A stretch of DNA of 64,000 bases. It comes from Pseudomonadales bacterium (GTDB taxonomy: Bacteria > Pseudomonadota > Gammaproteobacteria > Pseudomonadales > Azotimanducaceae). Location of the stretch: contig WLWP01000001.1 in NCBI GenBank assembly GCA_012103505.1, positions 4,402,001 through 4,466,000 on the forward strand, read 5' to 3'. This document shows positions 1-8,622 of this stretch, one piece after another. A program made the translations under genes and the position numbers. The stretch's first letter is position 1. Every line of letters starts with the position of its first letter. The notes under the pieces were generated by a model that searched no databases, had not been told where the DNA came from, and saw only the letters and a list, made by a program, of their open reading frames with translations.

Positions 1-1281
1 GCACGTCGCATTGTCCGAGCCTGCAACGAGCGTGGTATCGAGACCGTAGCGCTTTATTCAGAACCAGATATCGGTGCCCCCCATCTCGCCGAGGCAACAG
101 AAACTTATCCCTTAGCCGGGTCCAGTGCTCAGGAAACCTATCTCAATCAGACGAAGCTATTTGAGATCATCGCGGCCACTAAGGCGGATAGCGTCCACCC
201 AGGTTATGGTTTTCTAGCGGAGAGTACTGAATTCGCATCTGCTGTTATCGAACGGGGAGTTAAGTTCATCGGTCCAGACCCAAAGTGGCTTGAGCAGATG
301 GGTGACAAGGTGGCAGCGCGTCGTTTGATGGCGCAATCAGGGTTTCCCACCTTTCCTGGTTCGGGCTTGATTACTGACCTCTCCCAAGCTTCAAGCGAAG
401 CTGAAAAAATTGGCTATCCCGTGCTGGTGAAGCCCACGGGAGGCGGTGGTGGCATGGGTATGGAGAGGGTGGCGGACGCCGATGGGCTTGAGCGTGCTTT
501 GAGTCGCGCAAAAGCGATAGCAGCCAGTGCGTTTTCATCAACAGGCATATATCTTGAAAAATTGGTTCAACAGCCAAGACACATTGAGTTTCAGATTATT
601 GGTGATGGCCGGGGTGGCGCCATCCACGCTTTCGAACGAGAGTGCTCGATACAACGTCGTAATCAAAAACTGATTGAGGAAAGTCCTGCACCTGGACTCG
701 CGGCGGAGGAGGTTTTGGCTATTGCGGACAAGGCGGCACAAGTTTGCGCAGACCTTGGCTACGACAGTGTTGGAACAATGGAGACGCTGTTGTCGCCTGA
801 GGGTGAGTATGGGTTTTTGGAAATGAATACCAGGATTCAGGTTGAACATGGCGTCACAGAAGAAGTGACGGGGATTGATCTCGTTGGGTTACAACTGGAA
901 CTATCTGATGGCGGTAGATTGCCTGACCAGATGAGCCGTACGGGCTTTGCTATAGAAGCGCGCATTTATGCTGAAGATCCGGATAGCTTTCTGCCGTCGA
1001 CGGGTCGACTAAGTGTGTTTCGGCCACCGGTTATGCAAGACGTTCGTGTCGAAACAGGCTACCAAGAAGGACAAACTGTAGGTCCATACTATGACGCGAT
1101 GCTGGCTAAGGTGATTGCGAAAGGGCACACTCGGGCGCTTGCGATTGGCAGGTTACTGGTCGCCCTAAAAGGATTTGAAATCATTGGTGTTGCAACAAAT
1201 CAGCCTTTGTTGGCAAGGGTATTGGGCAGCGCTGAATTTTTGGACGGTAACATTGATACTGGCTTTTTGGATAGAGGTTAA
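1..1281 (+). CDS. Biotin carboxylase subunit of an acyl-CoA carboxylase (5' partial)
   Basis: ATP-dependent carboxylation of carrier-bound biotin, the first half-reaction of acetyl-, propionyl- or methylcrotonyl-type carboxylases. The frame is open from base 1 and begins at ARRIVRAC, so only about a dozen N-terminal residues (the usual ANRGEI start) are missing. It shows the HPGYGFLAE segment, an ATP-grasp glycine loop, and the catalytic stretch FLEMNTRIQVEH that holds the Glu, Asn, Arg and Glu residues known from AccC; the later EARIYAEDP supplies another conserved Arg. The glycine loop reads GGGGGMGME rather than the usual GGGGRGMR. The 73-residue biotin carrier follows 11 bp downstream, so the two are one operon. 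The acyl substrate cannot be read from the sequence. Confidence 0.93.
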   Translation, partial: ARRIVRACNERGIETVALYSEPDIGAPHLAEATETYPLAGSSAQETYLNQTKLFEIIAATKADSVHPGYGFLAESTEFASAVIERGVKFIGPDPKWLEQMGDKVAARRLMAQSGFPTFPGSGLITDLSQASSEAEKIGYPVLVKPTGGGGGMGMERVADADGLERALSRAKAIAASAFSSTGIYLEKLVQQPRHIEFQIIGDGRGGAIHAFERECSIQRRNQKLIEESPAPGLAAEEVLAIADKAAQVCADLGYDSVGTMETLLSPEGEYGFLEMNTRIQVEHGVTEEVTGIDLVGLQLELSDGGRLPDQMSRTGFAIEARIYAEDPDSFLPSTGRLSVFRPPVMQDVRVETGYQEGQTVGPYYDAMLAKVIAKGHTRALAIGRLLVALKGFEIIGVATNQPLLARVLGSAEFLDGNIDTGFLDRG

Positions 1282-1292
1282 TAGGAGGGAGC

Positions 1293-1514
1293 ATGGCTCG
1301 GCATGATGTAGAGAGTGAAGTAACAGGAAGCGTTTGGAAGGTTTTGTTGGAAGTTGGCGCTAAGGTCGCTACTGGTGATGTGATCATGATCTTAGAATCG
1401 ATGAAAATGGAGATTCCAGTTGAGGCACCTGTTGACGGCACAGTCGCTGAGCTCCTCGTTGTTCCCGAAGATCAAGTTGAAGAGGATCAGGTTGTCGCGG
1501 TTGTTGAATCGTAG
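1293..1514 (+). CDS. Small stand-alone biotin carboxyl carrier protein
   Basis: A 73-residue biotinyl/lipoyl attachment domain that carries carboxybiotin between the preceding carboxylase and a carboxyltransferase. The biotinylation motif ESMKMEIPV lies in the middle of the domain, with the Lys between two Met as the acceptor. The length matches a bare carrier domain with no N-terminal extension, unlike AccB of the housekeeping enzyme. A GGAGG ribosome binding site is seen just upstream of the ATG at 1293. Its last 28 bp overlap the 3' end of the opposite-strand kinase gene. The matching carboxyltransferase lies at 4377, beyond two minus-strand ORFs. Confidence 0.92.
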   Translation: MARHDVESEVTGSVWKVLLEVGAKVATGDVIMILESMKMEIPVEAPVDGTVAELLVVPEDQVEEDQVVAVVES

Positions 1515-3976
1515 GCTTCCAAACCCGTCAATGTCAGGGTACAGGTTGTTCCAAGCCCTCGCTCGCTAACCACTTCTATTCGTCCGTTGTGTCGATCTAC
1601 AACGGTTTTAACGAATCTCAATCCTAGCCCGGCACCGTGGTTTTGTGCGAGTTCCTGTGCTCGGGATCTGAAGTAGGGTTCGAAAATGTGTGGTAACTCT
1701 TCACGCGGGATACCAAAACCCTGATCTTTGACAACAACACGAACATTCTCCGTCATGACTTCGACAACGACGTTGATACGTGTGTTGTTAGGGCTGTATT
1801 TGATGGCGTTTGTTAACAAGTTTATCAGCGCACGCTCGAGAAGCTCGCCATTTGCTGAGATCCAGATCGGTTCTTCAGGCGCTTCTAACAACACCTGGAT
1901 GTCCTTTTCTTTGGCCAAAAAGAAGGTCTGATCGAGGGCATTCTGGCACACCTGCTCCAAATCTATGCTGTAGAACTCTATGTCCGCATGGAGTTGGAGG
2001 CGGGAAAGTTGCAAGAATTGGTCAGACGCAGACAAACCACGCTGAGTGTAGTCGCGAATTTTTTCCAGCGTGTCTGTGTTGTGGCTGTCGCGTGACTGCT
2101 CGATGATTGCAAGGACGGAAGATAAGGGCGAGCGGAGATCGTGAGAAAGAAAAGCTAAAGCTTCTTCACGCTGAGCTTGTGCAGATCGAATTTCCGTTAA
2201 GTCGGAGATGGTGAGAACCCAGAAAGGTGCATAGGGTTCGTTTTGTTCTGTGAGAGGCCGAGCAGTTATGAACACGGGTACGCTGTTAAGTGCCTGGCTC
2301 TCGAAGACAATGGTTTCTTTTCTCAGTACGACGGTGCGCCATATTTCTAACCAGGTTTGTCCAAGTGGGGGTTGGATTTGTCCTAGAAGTTCTAAGAGCT
2401 TGTGAGCTTGGTTCGTGTCGATTGCGAGCAGCCGTTCTGCTTCATCATTGGCGAAGGTAAGCTGCCCAAGCCCTGAGATGATCACCGCGCCACTGGACAT
2501 GTGATCCAATGCGGATAAGCCGATCTCCCGACCTTCCCTAACAACCTTCGCACGGCTTTGTAACCTGCCGATCTGGGCGGCTAGCCGTTCCGCAGGCAAT
2601 GCGTCCACGCTGACCAATGCAGGCTTTAGAGTTTGATCCAAAAGCGCCTGTTCTGCCGGATTGAGTGGGGATTCACGTTGTACTACTGTCGCGGTCATGT
2701 CGGCGTTGTCGCTTAACTTGGCATTGAGCAGAGTTTGCAAACCGTCTCGGTCCGCCTCCGGACGAGTATTTGCAGGCAGGATATTGAAATTGTGTAGACG
2801 CTGACCTTCACTGTCGATTCGATCTAGCTCGCTTTCGATAAATTGCCACGCTACTTCATGTCGTCGCCAGCTCCACAAGGGGTAGATGATTGCGGATGCG
2901 ACGGTGACGCTCGCTAAAGGAAGATGAAGCGAAAATAAGGAAAGAAAGAAAAGCGTCAGTAGAATGGGCGCGAGGGCTGTAATGGTGATCGTGATGATTC
3001 CCTGCTTTGGGCGCAAACGCGGTAGAGCCAAACAGGTGAGTGCGACGAGTAGGCAAGCGATAACGATGATCACCCAACCTGGCACAGTACGGACAAAATT
3101 GCCGTGCACGACTGCACTCAGGAGATTGGCGTTGAACTCAACCCCCGACAAAGGCGTTACTGTGTCCCCAAGGGGCGAAGTTACCCAGTCACCGACCCCA
3201 AGAGCGACTGCGCCGATAAGGACTACTTTGTTCTCCAGAGCGTTGCGCAATGCGCCTTGATCGAGAACGGCGGTGTTCAATATCTGATGGGCAGAAATTT
3301 GCGGGTAGGTGCTCGGCGGTCCGGCAAACGGTATTTGTACGAAGTGACATTTGGTGATGAACAGTGGTGAGGTGCTCGGGGTCGTACAGGGTGGCGGTGT
3401 CGGGTAACCCAACGCCGCAGCGATGCCTAGTGTTAAGTGCGGCCAAACAGGACTTCCAACACCTTGGTAGAGATATGTTCCTCTGACAATGGCATCGTCG
3501 TCGAATTCAACTTGGACATGACCAATGATGTCTGTCTGATCTGCGAGATCGCTGAATGGCATTACTTCTACATGCTGGCCACCTTGCATGGTGACATCGA
3601 TGATCATAGGTGTCGCAAATAAGGGGATTTTCGCAACAACGTCTACGAGCTGTTGGTTGTCGGAATTTTGACTACCCGCATAAACGATGTCTGCGGCGAT
3701 TAGGGTTGGGCTAAAAGAGGCTATTTTGTCGATGAGATCTGCTTGTAATGATCGTGGCCAAGGCCACGGACCCTGTTCGTGAAGGCTCTGATCATCGATC
3801 GAGACAATCACAATCTTGTCGTACATCGGCGCAGGGGTGGTGGCGATCGTTGTATCGTAAATCAGTCGATCAAGGGCAAGGGTCCATTGATTAACGTGGG
3901 CTAGTGTGACGAACAAACAAGCGCCGACCAAAAATATTGACGACTCGACACGAAAGCGGGTTACAGGGTTAGGCAT
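1487..3976 (-). CDS. CHASE2-domain sensor histidine kinase
   Basis: An 829-residue membrane sensor kinase. After an N-terminal membrane segment comes a periplasmic CHASE2 domain (about residues 35-290, with IVIVSIDDQSL near its start and the PWPWPR motif). Three closely spaced hydrophobic helices follow (about 295-370), then a PAS-like region (about 490-590), a HisKA domain with the phospho-acceptor in LSHDLRSP near residue 610, and an HATPase with an N box in NLLTNAIKYSP, a G box in DQGFGIP and GAGLGLRFV. CHASE2 proteins sense unknown extracellular cues. No response regulator is adjacent, so the partner is elsewhere. It sits on the opposite strand inside the acyl-CoA carboxylase cluster and converges on the biotin carrier gene. 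Confidence 0.93.
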   Translation of the reverse strand: MPNPVTRFRVESSIFLVGACLFVTLAHVNQWTLALDRLIYDTTIATTPAPMYDKIVIVSIDDQSLHEQGPWPWPRSLQADLIDKIASFSPTLIAADIVYAGSQNSDNQQLVDVVAKIPLFATPMIIDVTMQGGQHVEVMPFSDLADQTDIIGHVQVEFDDDAIVRGTYLYQGVGSPVWPHLTLGIAAALGYPTPPPCTTPSTSPLFITKCHFVQIPFAGPPSTYPQISAHQILNTAVLDQGALRNALENKVVLIGAVALGVGDWVTSPLGDTVTPLSGVEFNANLLSAVVHGNFVRTVPGWVIIVIACLLVALTCLALPRLRPKQGIITITITALAPILLTLFFLSLFSLHLPLASVTVASAIIYPLWSWRRHEVAWQFIESELDRIDSEGQRLHNFNILPANTRPEADRDGLQTLLNAKLSDNADMTATVVQRESPLNPAEQALLDQTLKPALVSVDALPAERLAAQIGRLQSRAKVVREGREIGLSALDHMSSGAVIISGLGQLTFANDEAERLLAIDTNQAHKLLELLGQIQPPLGQTWLEIWRTVVLRKETIVFESQALNSVPVFITARPLTEQNEPYAPFWVLTISDLTEIRSAQAQREEALAFLSHDLRSPLSSVLAIIEQSRDSHNTDTLEKIRDYTQRGLSASDQFLQLSRLQLHADIEFYSIDLEQVCQNALDQTFFLAKEKDIQVLLEAPEEPIWISANGELLERALINLLTNAIKYSPNNTRINVVVEVMTENVRVVVKDQGFGIPREELPHIFEPYFRSRAQELAQNHGAGLGLRFVKTVVDRHNGRIEVVSERGLGTTCTLTLTGLEAYDSTTATT

Positions 3977-4041
3977 GCCTCTCCAGGGAAGCGGCGATGT
4001 TTACAGTGCAAGAACCGGGATCAAGAGAAACAAGAGCCACC

Positions 4042-4350
4042 TCATGGACGTTGGAGTGAGATTTCTGTTGTGACACCTGGACTGTGCAGGGAGTGGCGCT
4101 GGGACGCAACCTCGATCACAAATTTGCCCCTGGAAGGGAGTACATAGAATGCGTTGGGGTCAGTCGTTTCGATGACATGTGCACCCTCCGAGCCGGTGAT
4201 TGTGACAATGTACCGGTCGACATCAGACACCTCATCCCAAGTCACCGTAAGGTCTCGTCCCTGCCGTTCCGTTTTGAGGTTTTCAGGTGTTGCAGGCGCT
4301 GGTGGAATCTCATTAACGATGACAGCATGCTGCGCGTGAAAAACGTGCAC
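4042..4350 (-). CDS. Orphan fibronectin-III-like small protein, possible gene remnant
   Basis: A 102-residue reading frame with a proline-rich start (IPPAPATPENL) followed by one Ig/FnIII-like beta domain (LTVTWDEVSDVDRYIVTITG). It lies 65 bp upstream of the CHASE2 kinase on the same strand. In other proteobacteria CHASE2 proteins are often encoded beside secreted FecR-domain proteins whose C-terminus has repeats of this style, so this may be the surviving tail of such a gene. Evidence for truncation: the frame opens at GTG 4350 with a stop just upstream, there is no signal peptide, and the next gene starts within 30 bp on the other strand. It could also be a genuine small protein. Confidence 0.5.
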   Translation of the reverse strand: MHVFHAQHAVIVNEIPPAPATPENLKTERQGRDLTVTWDEVSDVDRYIVTITGSEGAHVIETTDPNAFYVLPSRGKFVIEVASQRHSLHSPGVTTEISLQRP

Positions 4351-4376
4351 CGAACTTTACCGATCCGGAGTAGGTC

Positions 4377-5930
4377 ATGAGTTGGGAACCTGAAGTAAAA
4401 GAGTTAGAGCGGCGTCGCTATCTCGCACAGCAGCAAGGTGGCGAAGAGAGTATCGCGAAGCAACACGCTAGGGGGCGTTTAACGATTCGCGAAAGAGTGG
4501 ATGCGGTTCTCGATAAGGGTTCGTTTCGAGAACATGGGCGTGCCACTGCTAGCCCCGTCTACAACGACAAAGAAGAGATTGTCGAGTATGCACCGGCTAA
4601 CTACATAGTCGGTTTCGGTAAGGTCGATAAGCGCCGTGTTGTTGTCGGAGGCGAGGACTTTACGCTAAAAGGCGGTTCACCAAATGCAGCGGGACTACGC
4701 AAGAGTGTATACGCCGAGCACTTAGCCGTTCAGTACAAAGTCCCCTTGATTCGAATGTTAGAAGGTGGAGGCGGGTCCGTTAAAGGCTCTGGTAAGAAGG
4801 GTGGCACCGTTGGTGAACCTGTCTTTACAGAACCTAGATTCAAAATAATTGCAGATGCGATGTCGCAGGTGCCGATAGCTAGTGGCGCCATGGGCGCTGT
4901 TGCCGGATTTCCTGCTGGCAGGTTGGTCGCTTCTCACTTCGCTGTGATGACCAAGCACACAGCCCAAGTGCTGATTGGTGGTCCTGCTCTGGTAGAGCGG
5001 GCGCTGGGCGTTAGCATGTCGAAAGATGAGCTCGGTGGCGCTGCGGTTCATGCGACCAGCGGTATCGTCGACAATCTTGCAGAAGATGAACACGATGCAT
5101 TTCGTCAGATCCGACAGTTCTTGAGCTATCTACCAGGCTCTGTGTGGGAGCGAACACCTCGCTATGACAACGACGACCCTATCGAGCGCATGGAACAAGA
5201 GCTACTCACGGCAGTCCCGCGGGAGAGTAACAAAGGCTTCGACATGCGAGCCATTGTGGAAATGATTGTTGACCTTGGCAGCTTTTTTGAAATTGGTCGT
5301 GATTTTGGACCAAGCCAAATTTGTGGCATGGCGCGGATGGACGGCCAGCCGGTAGGTGTGTTGGCTAATGACTGTATGTTCTACGCAGGAGCGATGACGG
5401 CGGAAGCTGCGCAAAAGTATCGCCGGTTTGTTGAGATGTGTGACACGTTCCACGTGCCGATAATCAATTTTATCGACCAACCTGGGTTCATGATTGGGCC
5501 TGAATCAGAGCAAGCAGGCACGATACGGTATGGGATGGCCGCAGTCGCGGCCGCCGCACAATCGAGTATGCCCTGGGCAGTTATCCAAGTGCATAAAGGC
5601 TTTGGTGTCGCTACTGCAGCACACTACGCCCCAGGCAATTACGTGCTCGCTTGGCCATCTGTAGAGTCAGGTGCATTACCATTAGAAGGAGGGGTAGCGG
5701 TTGCTTTTCGTCGTGAGATCGCTGAAGCAGAAGACCCTGATGCTAAGCGCAAAGAATTTGAAGAGCAGCTGCGAGAGGCGCGCTCACCGTTTCCAAGGGC
5801 TGAGTCTTTTGCGGTGCATGAGTTGATAGATCCCAGAGAGACACGTCCAGTGCTTTGTGAGTGGATCGATTGGATACAACCGCAATTAGATAACTTGGTT
5901 GGTCCAGTGCACTTTGGAATGCGCCCCTAA
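4377..5930 (+). CDS. Acyl-CoA carboxylase carboxyltransferase (beta) subunit
   Basis: A 517-residue biotin-dependent carboxyltransferase of the propionyl/methylcrotonyl-CoA carboxylase beta type. It moves the carboxyl group from carboxybiotin to an acyl-CoA. The N-terminal signature ARGRLTIRER (residues 31-40) and the EGGGGS turn near 130 are typical, and two crotonase-fold halves fill about 25-260 and 270-515, the second with GAMTAEAAQKYRRF and FIDQPGF. The length is normal for the family. A GGAG sequence precedes the ATG. The biotin carboxylase and carrier lie upstream on the same strand but are separated by a minus-strand kinase, so this gene needs its own promoter. The substrate is not certain. 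Confidence 0.93.
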   Translation: MSWEPEVKELERRRYLAQQQGGEESIAKQHARGRLTIRERVDAVLDKGSFREHGRATASPVYNDKEEIVEYAPANYIVGFGKVDKRRVVVGGEDFTLKGGSPNAAGLRKSVYAEHLAVQYKVPLIRMLEGGGGSVKGSGKKGGTVGEPVFTEPRFKIIADAMSQVPIASGAMGAVAGFPAGRLVASHFAVMTKHTAQVLIGGPALVERALGVSMSKDELGGAAVHATSGIVDNLAEDEHDAFRQIRQFLSYLPGSVWERTPRYDNDDPIERMEQELLTAVPRESNKGFDMRAIVEMIVDLGSFFEIGRDFGPSQICGMARMDGQPVGVLANDCMFYAGAMTAEAAQKYRRFVEMCDTFHVPIINFIDQPGFMIGPESEQAGTIRYGMAAVAAAAQSSMPWAVIQVHKGFGVATAAHYAPGNYVLAWPSVESGALPLEGGVAVAFRREIAEAEDPDAKRKEFEEQLREARSPFPRAESFAVHELIDPRETRPVLCEWIDWIQPQLDNLVGPVHFGMRP

Positions 5931-5967
5931 CTAAATACACACAATAGAATTATAAGAGGAGAAGACC

Positions 5968-6840
5968 ATGACGATTTCGTTTGAAGACCAGGTCGCAATT
6001 GTGACTGGGGCTGGTGGAGGTTTGGGTCGTTGTCATGCGCTCGAGCTTGCTAAACGTGGCGCCAAAGTGCTCATCAACGACTTAGGCGGCGCGATTGATG
6101 GCTCGGGTGGATCATCTGCAGCGGCAGAGGCTGTCGTTGCAGAAATCAAAGCAGCCGGTGGCGAAGCGATTGCCAATGGCGGTTCCGTTTCCGATCGTAC
6201 TGGAGCTAAGAGCATAGTCGAAGACGCGATGAATGCTTGGGGCCGTGTCGACATTTTGATCAACAACGCCGGTATTCTTCGGGATAAATCGTTCTCGAAA
6301 ATGGAGCTGGATGACTTTCAAATAGTCATGGATGTGCATTTGATGGGTGCGGTTAACTGCTCCCACGCCGTGTGGCCAATCATGCGTGAGCAAAACTATG
6401 GCCGGATACTAATGACAACTTCGCCCACGGGGTTGTATGGCAACTTTGGTCAAGCCAACTATGGTGCCGCGAAGCTCGCCCAAGTGGGTTTAATGCACAC
6501 TCTCAAGATCGAAGGTGCTAAGAACAACATCCATACGAACACAATTGCTCCGGTTGCCGCGACCAGAATGACTGAAGATCTGATTCCTGAAGAAGCACAG
6601 AAAAACTTAGGTCCGGAATTGGTCACACCCGCAGCGATGTTTTTAGTGAGCGATGGCGCTCCGAACGGGGTCATTATGCAAGCACAGGGTGGTCAATTCT
6701 CCCTTGCCTGTATCGTCGAGAACCAAGGGGTCAACATCGGCGTCGATGCAGACGCCGATGACATTGCTGCAAACTACGAAAGAATCGCTGATCTTACCGG
6801 CGCGAAGCCTCGAGGGATGCTCCAACTCGGTGCGATGTAG
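5968..6840 (+). CDS. Short-chain dehydrogenase/reductase, MFE-2 (hydroxyacyl-CoA) like
   Basis: A 290-residue NAD(P)-dependent oxidoreductase with a Rossmann fold. The cofactor motif TGAGGGLG is at residues 13-20, NNAG at 99-102, and the catalytic Ser152, Tyr165 and Lys169 lie in TTSPTG and NYGAAK. The long insertion after the second strand (DLGGAIDGSGGSS) and the overall pattern resemble the 3-hydroxyacyl-CoA dehydrogenase domain of multifunctional enzyme type 2, which suggests a role in oxidation of fatty or steroid acyl-CoA. It lies 37 bp after the carboxyltransferase on the same strand, behind a strong AAGAGGAGAA ribosome binding site, so both are probably one transcript. Confidence 0.9.
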   Translation: MTISFEDQVAIVTGAGGGLGRCHALELAKRGAKVLINDLGGAIDGSGGSSAAAEAVVAEIKAAGGEAIANGGSVSDRTGAKSIVEDAMNAWGRVDILINNAGILRDKSFSKMELDDFQIVMDVHLMGAVNCSHAVWPIMREQNYGRILMTTSPTGLYGNFGQANYGAAKLAQVGLMHTLKIEGAKNNIHTNTIAPVAATRMTEDLIPEEAQKNLGPELVTPAAMFLVSDGAPNGVIMQAQGGQFSLACIVENQGVNIGVDADADDIAANYERIADLTGAKPRGMLQLGAM

Positions 6841-7277
6841 TCCGCATTTTGTAGCGAGATAGCGCCGCCTGCCTGTAACTCTGTGGTCGCATAGCGTTGG
6901 GGCTTGGAAAAGTGTTTGGTAAGTCGTTCGAGAATTGGGTCTAGCTCGTCTGTTGGTACAAACCGAATTTTGTGTTCGGTGAGCTGCGTGTCATGGTCAA
7001 AGCACTCGATCGCAACCTTGGTCACTTCAGAGTTAAGCGGAGCGTGTGAGAAGACCTGATCATGCCGACGCTGCTCCTCGTCAGGGATCCAAACGCAGGG
7101 CTGTTGTGTTAGCACCTGATAATCATAGTTCTGGCTAACGAAAAACTGCCATAGTTCGAATGTTTCGGCATCAATGTACCGGGTGCTGATCTGTCCCTTT
7201 GTGTTGCGCACTTCTGTACGCACCAGGGACTGTCTATGCAGTGAACTTCTTTTTGTCATTTTAGCAACTGTTGTCAT
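6774..7277 (-). CDS. Conserved-looking protein of unknown function
   Basis: I do not recognise a family. The 167-residue frame from ATG 7277 is soluble, with a basic N-terminus (MTTVAKMTKRSS) and then a mixed charged body containing ELWQFFVSQNYDYQVL and VWIPDEEQRRHDQVF. An AGGT sequence lies a few bases before this ATG. A longer reading to 7331 adds only a poorly supported hydrophobic leader. The last 67 bp overlap the 3' end of the SDR gene on the other strand, so the two genes converge. It is divergent from the small membrane protein at 7347, with which it may share a control region. Confidence 0.6.
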   Translation of the reverse strand: MTTVAKMTKRSSLHRQSLVRTEVRNTKGQISTRYIDAETFELWQFFVSQNYDYQVLTQQPCVWIPDEEQRRHDQVFSHAPLNSEVTKVAIECFDHDTQLTEHKIRFVPTDELDPILERLTKHFSKPQRYATTELQAGGAISLQNADYIAPSWSIPRGFAPVRSAILS

Positions 7278-7346
7278 TGGGACACCTATTGGGTACAACG
7301 TTGTAGAACTTGTAAGAAGTATAGGAAACATCGGAAATTCTGCCCT

Positions 7347-7535
7347 ATGGCTGCAATCGTCCTCACATTTATTGGTTCTTTGTTCCTAGGCGGGGGGCTC
7401 TGGTTTGTAGTGGGCAGTCGCTTTCGTTTCAGTCCAGATGATGAACAGAATGAAAGACTGAATTTCGCTCTGTTCTTTGTAGGGACGTTGCCAGTAAGTT
7501 TTGTCCTGGTCTTCTTCGGTCTCGGTGACACTTAG
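7347..7535 (+). CDS. Small membrane protein of unknown function
   Basis: A 62-residue protein with two predicted transmembrane helices (about residues 3-23 and 40-58) joined by a charged loop (SRFRFSPDDEQNERL). No family is recognised. The alternating hydrophobic layout is better explained as a real membrane protein than as the opposite-strand frame in the same place, which has a random, Lys/Arg/Pro-rich composition. The ribosome binding site is weak. It is divergently arranged with the unknown gene ending at 6774. Confidence 0.5.
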   Translation: MAAIVLTFIGSLFLGGGLWFVVGSRFRFSPDDEQNERLNFALFFVGTLPVSFVLVFFGLGDT

Positions 7536-7615
7536 TTCGTGTCCAAAAACCTAGGTTGTTGGCAGGTTTGTGGAAGGACAAATAACCAGGAAGGCTATTT
7601 TGATGGAGGAACGGG

Positions 7616-8497
7616 TCAGCCTGCGACGTTGTCGACAACCAACTCAGGTGCTCTGAAACGTGGATGCGCTTTTTGATCTCGGGAATTCACATGTAGGTGG
7701 TGATAGAGGTTCGCGATCCACTGTTGACCCTCTTGTGTCCTCTTTAAATAATCTATGCCCGCTCCGATGTACGGATGGACTTGGCTGTAAAAGAACTCAG
7801 GAAAATTCATCCTTAGTTCTCCTGCGTGCGTGAATTTCAGGCGTTGGGCTTCACCGATTTCGACAAATTCTGCGAACAACCGAGATAGCTTCTGCAGATA
7901 TTGTGGATCTGCCATTTGACCGATGAGATCTGCGGCGCGAACAAGACCGGGCAATGTGTCCGTTGCGTTGTGAGTCGGCTTTGCTGGAACCGGGAAACGA
8001 GTCATTTCGATGCAGGCTGAGACTACTTCGATATCGATTAGCTCTTCACGAGCGAAACGTTCTTGTATATAGAGGGCGCCGCGATCAACGTGGTAAGGCG
8101 TCATAAAGGCATCTGTAGCACCCATTGGCGGTTGCACTCGGCTGCCGTCGGGATCGATCACACAACTATCCGATGTGTCAGCAGCAAGCAGATCTCTGAG
8201 ATAGCCAATGTCGTGAAAGAGCATAGCGACGACTGCTTGTAGCCAGTCGTCCACCGTTAGATCACCTTTAGCGAGCTGGCGACCCTGGAGGATGGTCTGG
8301 CCCACATCGGTTACGAGGATTGTGTGTTGAATATCGTGATACGGACAGTCACAACGAAGAAATGTCTCCATAGCTGTCTGGGCGGCGTTTTCGAGTGTTC
8401 GAATATACGCAGGCGAGACATCCGCGAAAGCATGTTGAAAGGCGTTTGTTGTATGGACAACGAACGCGTCAATGACTGTGCGATTTGGATTGAACAT
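7616..8497 (-). CDS. HD-domain metal-dependent phosphohydrolase
   Basis: A 293-residue protein whose central part has the HD-type metal-binding pattern: CPYHDIQHT about one third of the way in, then AMLFHDIGYLRD with the diagnostic His-Asp pair, and a later conserved segment ACIEMTRFP. HD enzymes hydrolyse phosphate monoesters or diesters, often nucleotides or cyclic nucleotides. The YHDIQHT element looks like the HN-x-x-H signature region of eukaryotic-type 3',5'-cyclic nucleotide phosphodiesterases, so that activity is a guess. It has no signal peptide or membrane segment. It is divergent from metR with about 125 bp between the starts. Confidence 0.8.
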   Translation of the reverse strand: MFNPNRTVIDAFVVHTTNAFQHAFADVSPAYIRTLENAAQTAMETFLRCDCPYHDIQHTILVTDVGQTILQGRQLAKGDLTVDDWLQAVVAMLFHDIGYLRDLLAADTSDSCVIDPDGSRVQPPMGATDAFMTPYHVDRGALYIQERFAREELIDIEVVSACIEMTRFPVPAKPTHNATDTLPGLVRAADLIGQMADPQYLQKLSRLFAEFVEIGEAQRLKFTHAGELRMNFPEFFYSQVHPYIGAGIDYLKRTQEGQQWIANLYHHLHVNSRDQKAHPRFRAPELVVDNVAG

Positions 8498-8622
8498 ACC
8501 GGTAGTTTATTTGAGGAAGGGCCTTGTCTACGTGCACTGGTACTCAGTTTATTCGAAGGCGTGACACTCCAAATTGGAATGAATACTATGCATGTGATGC
8601 GCTATTTAGTTGAGTGAGATTC

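Noticed and set aside
7286..7531. Opposite-strand frame over the small membrane protein at 7347
   Set aside because: Its composition (Lys, Arg, Pro) looks random, while the plus-strand frame has two well-formed membrane helices.
8498..8622. MetR-type operator in the HD-metR divergent gap
   Set aside because: TGAATACTATGCA shows a partial match to TGAA-N5-TTCA, but only one half is good, so I do not annotate it.
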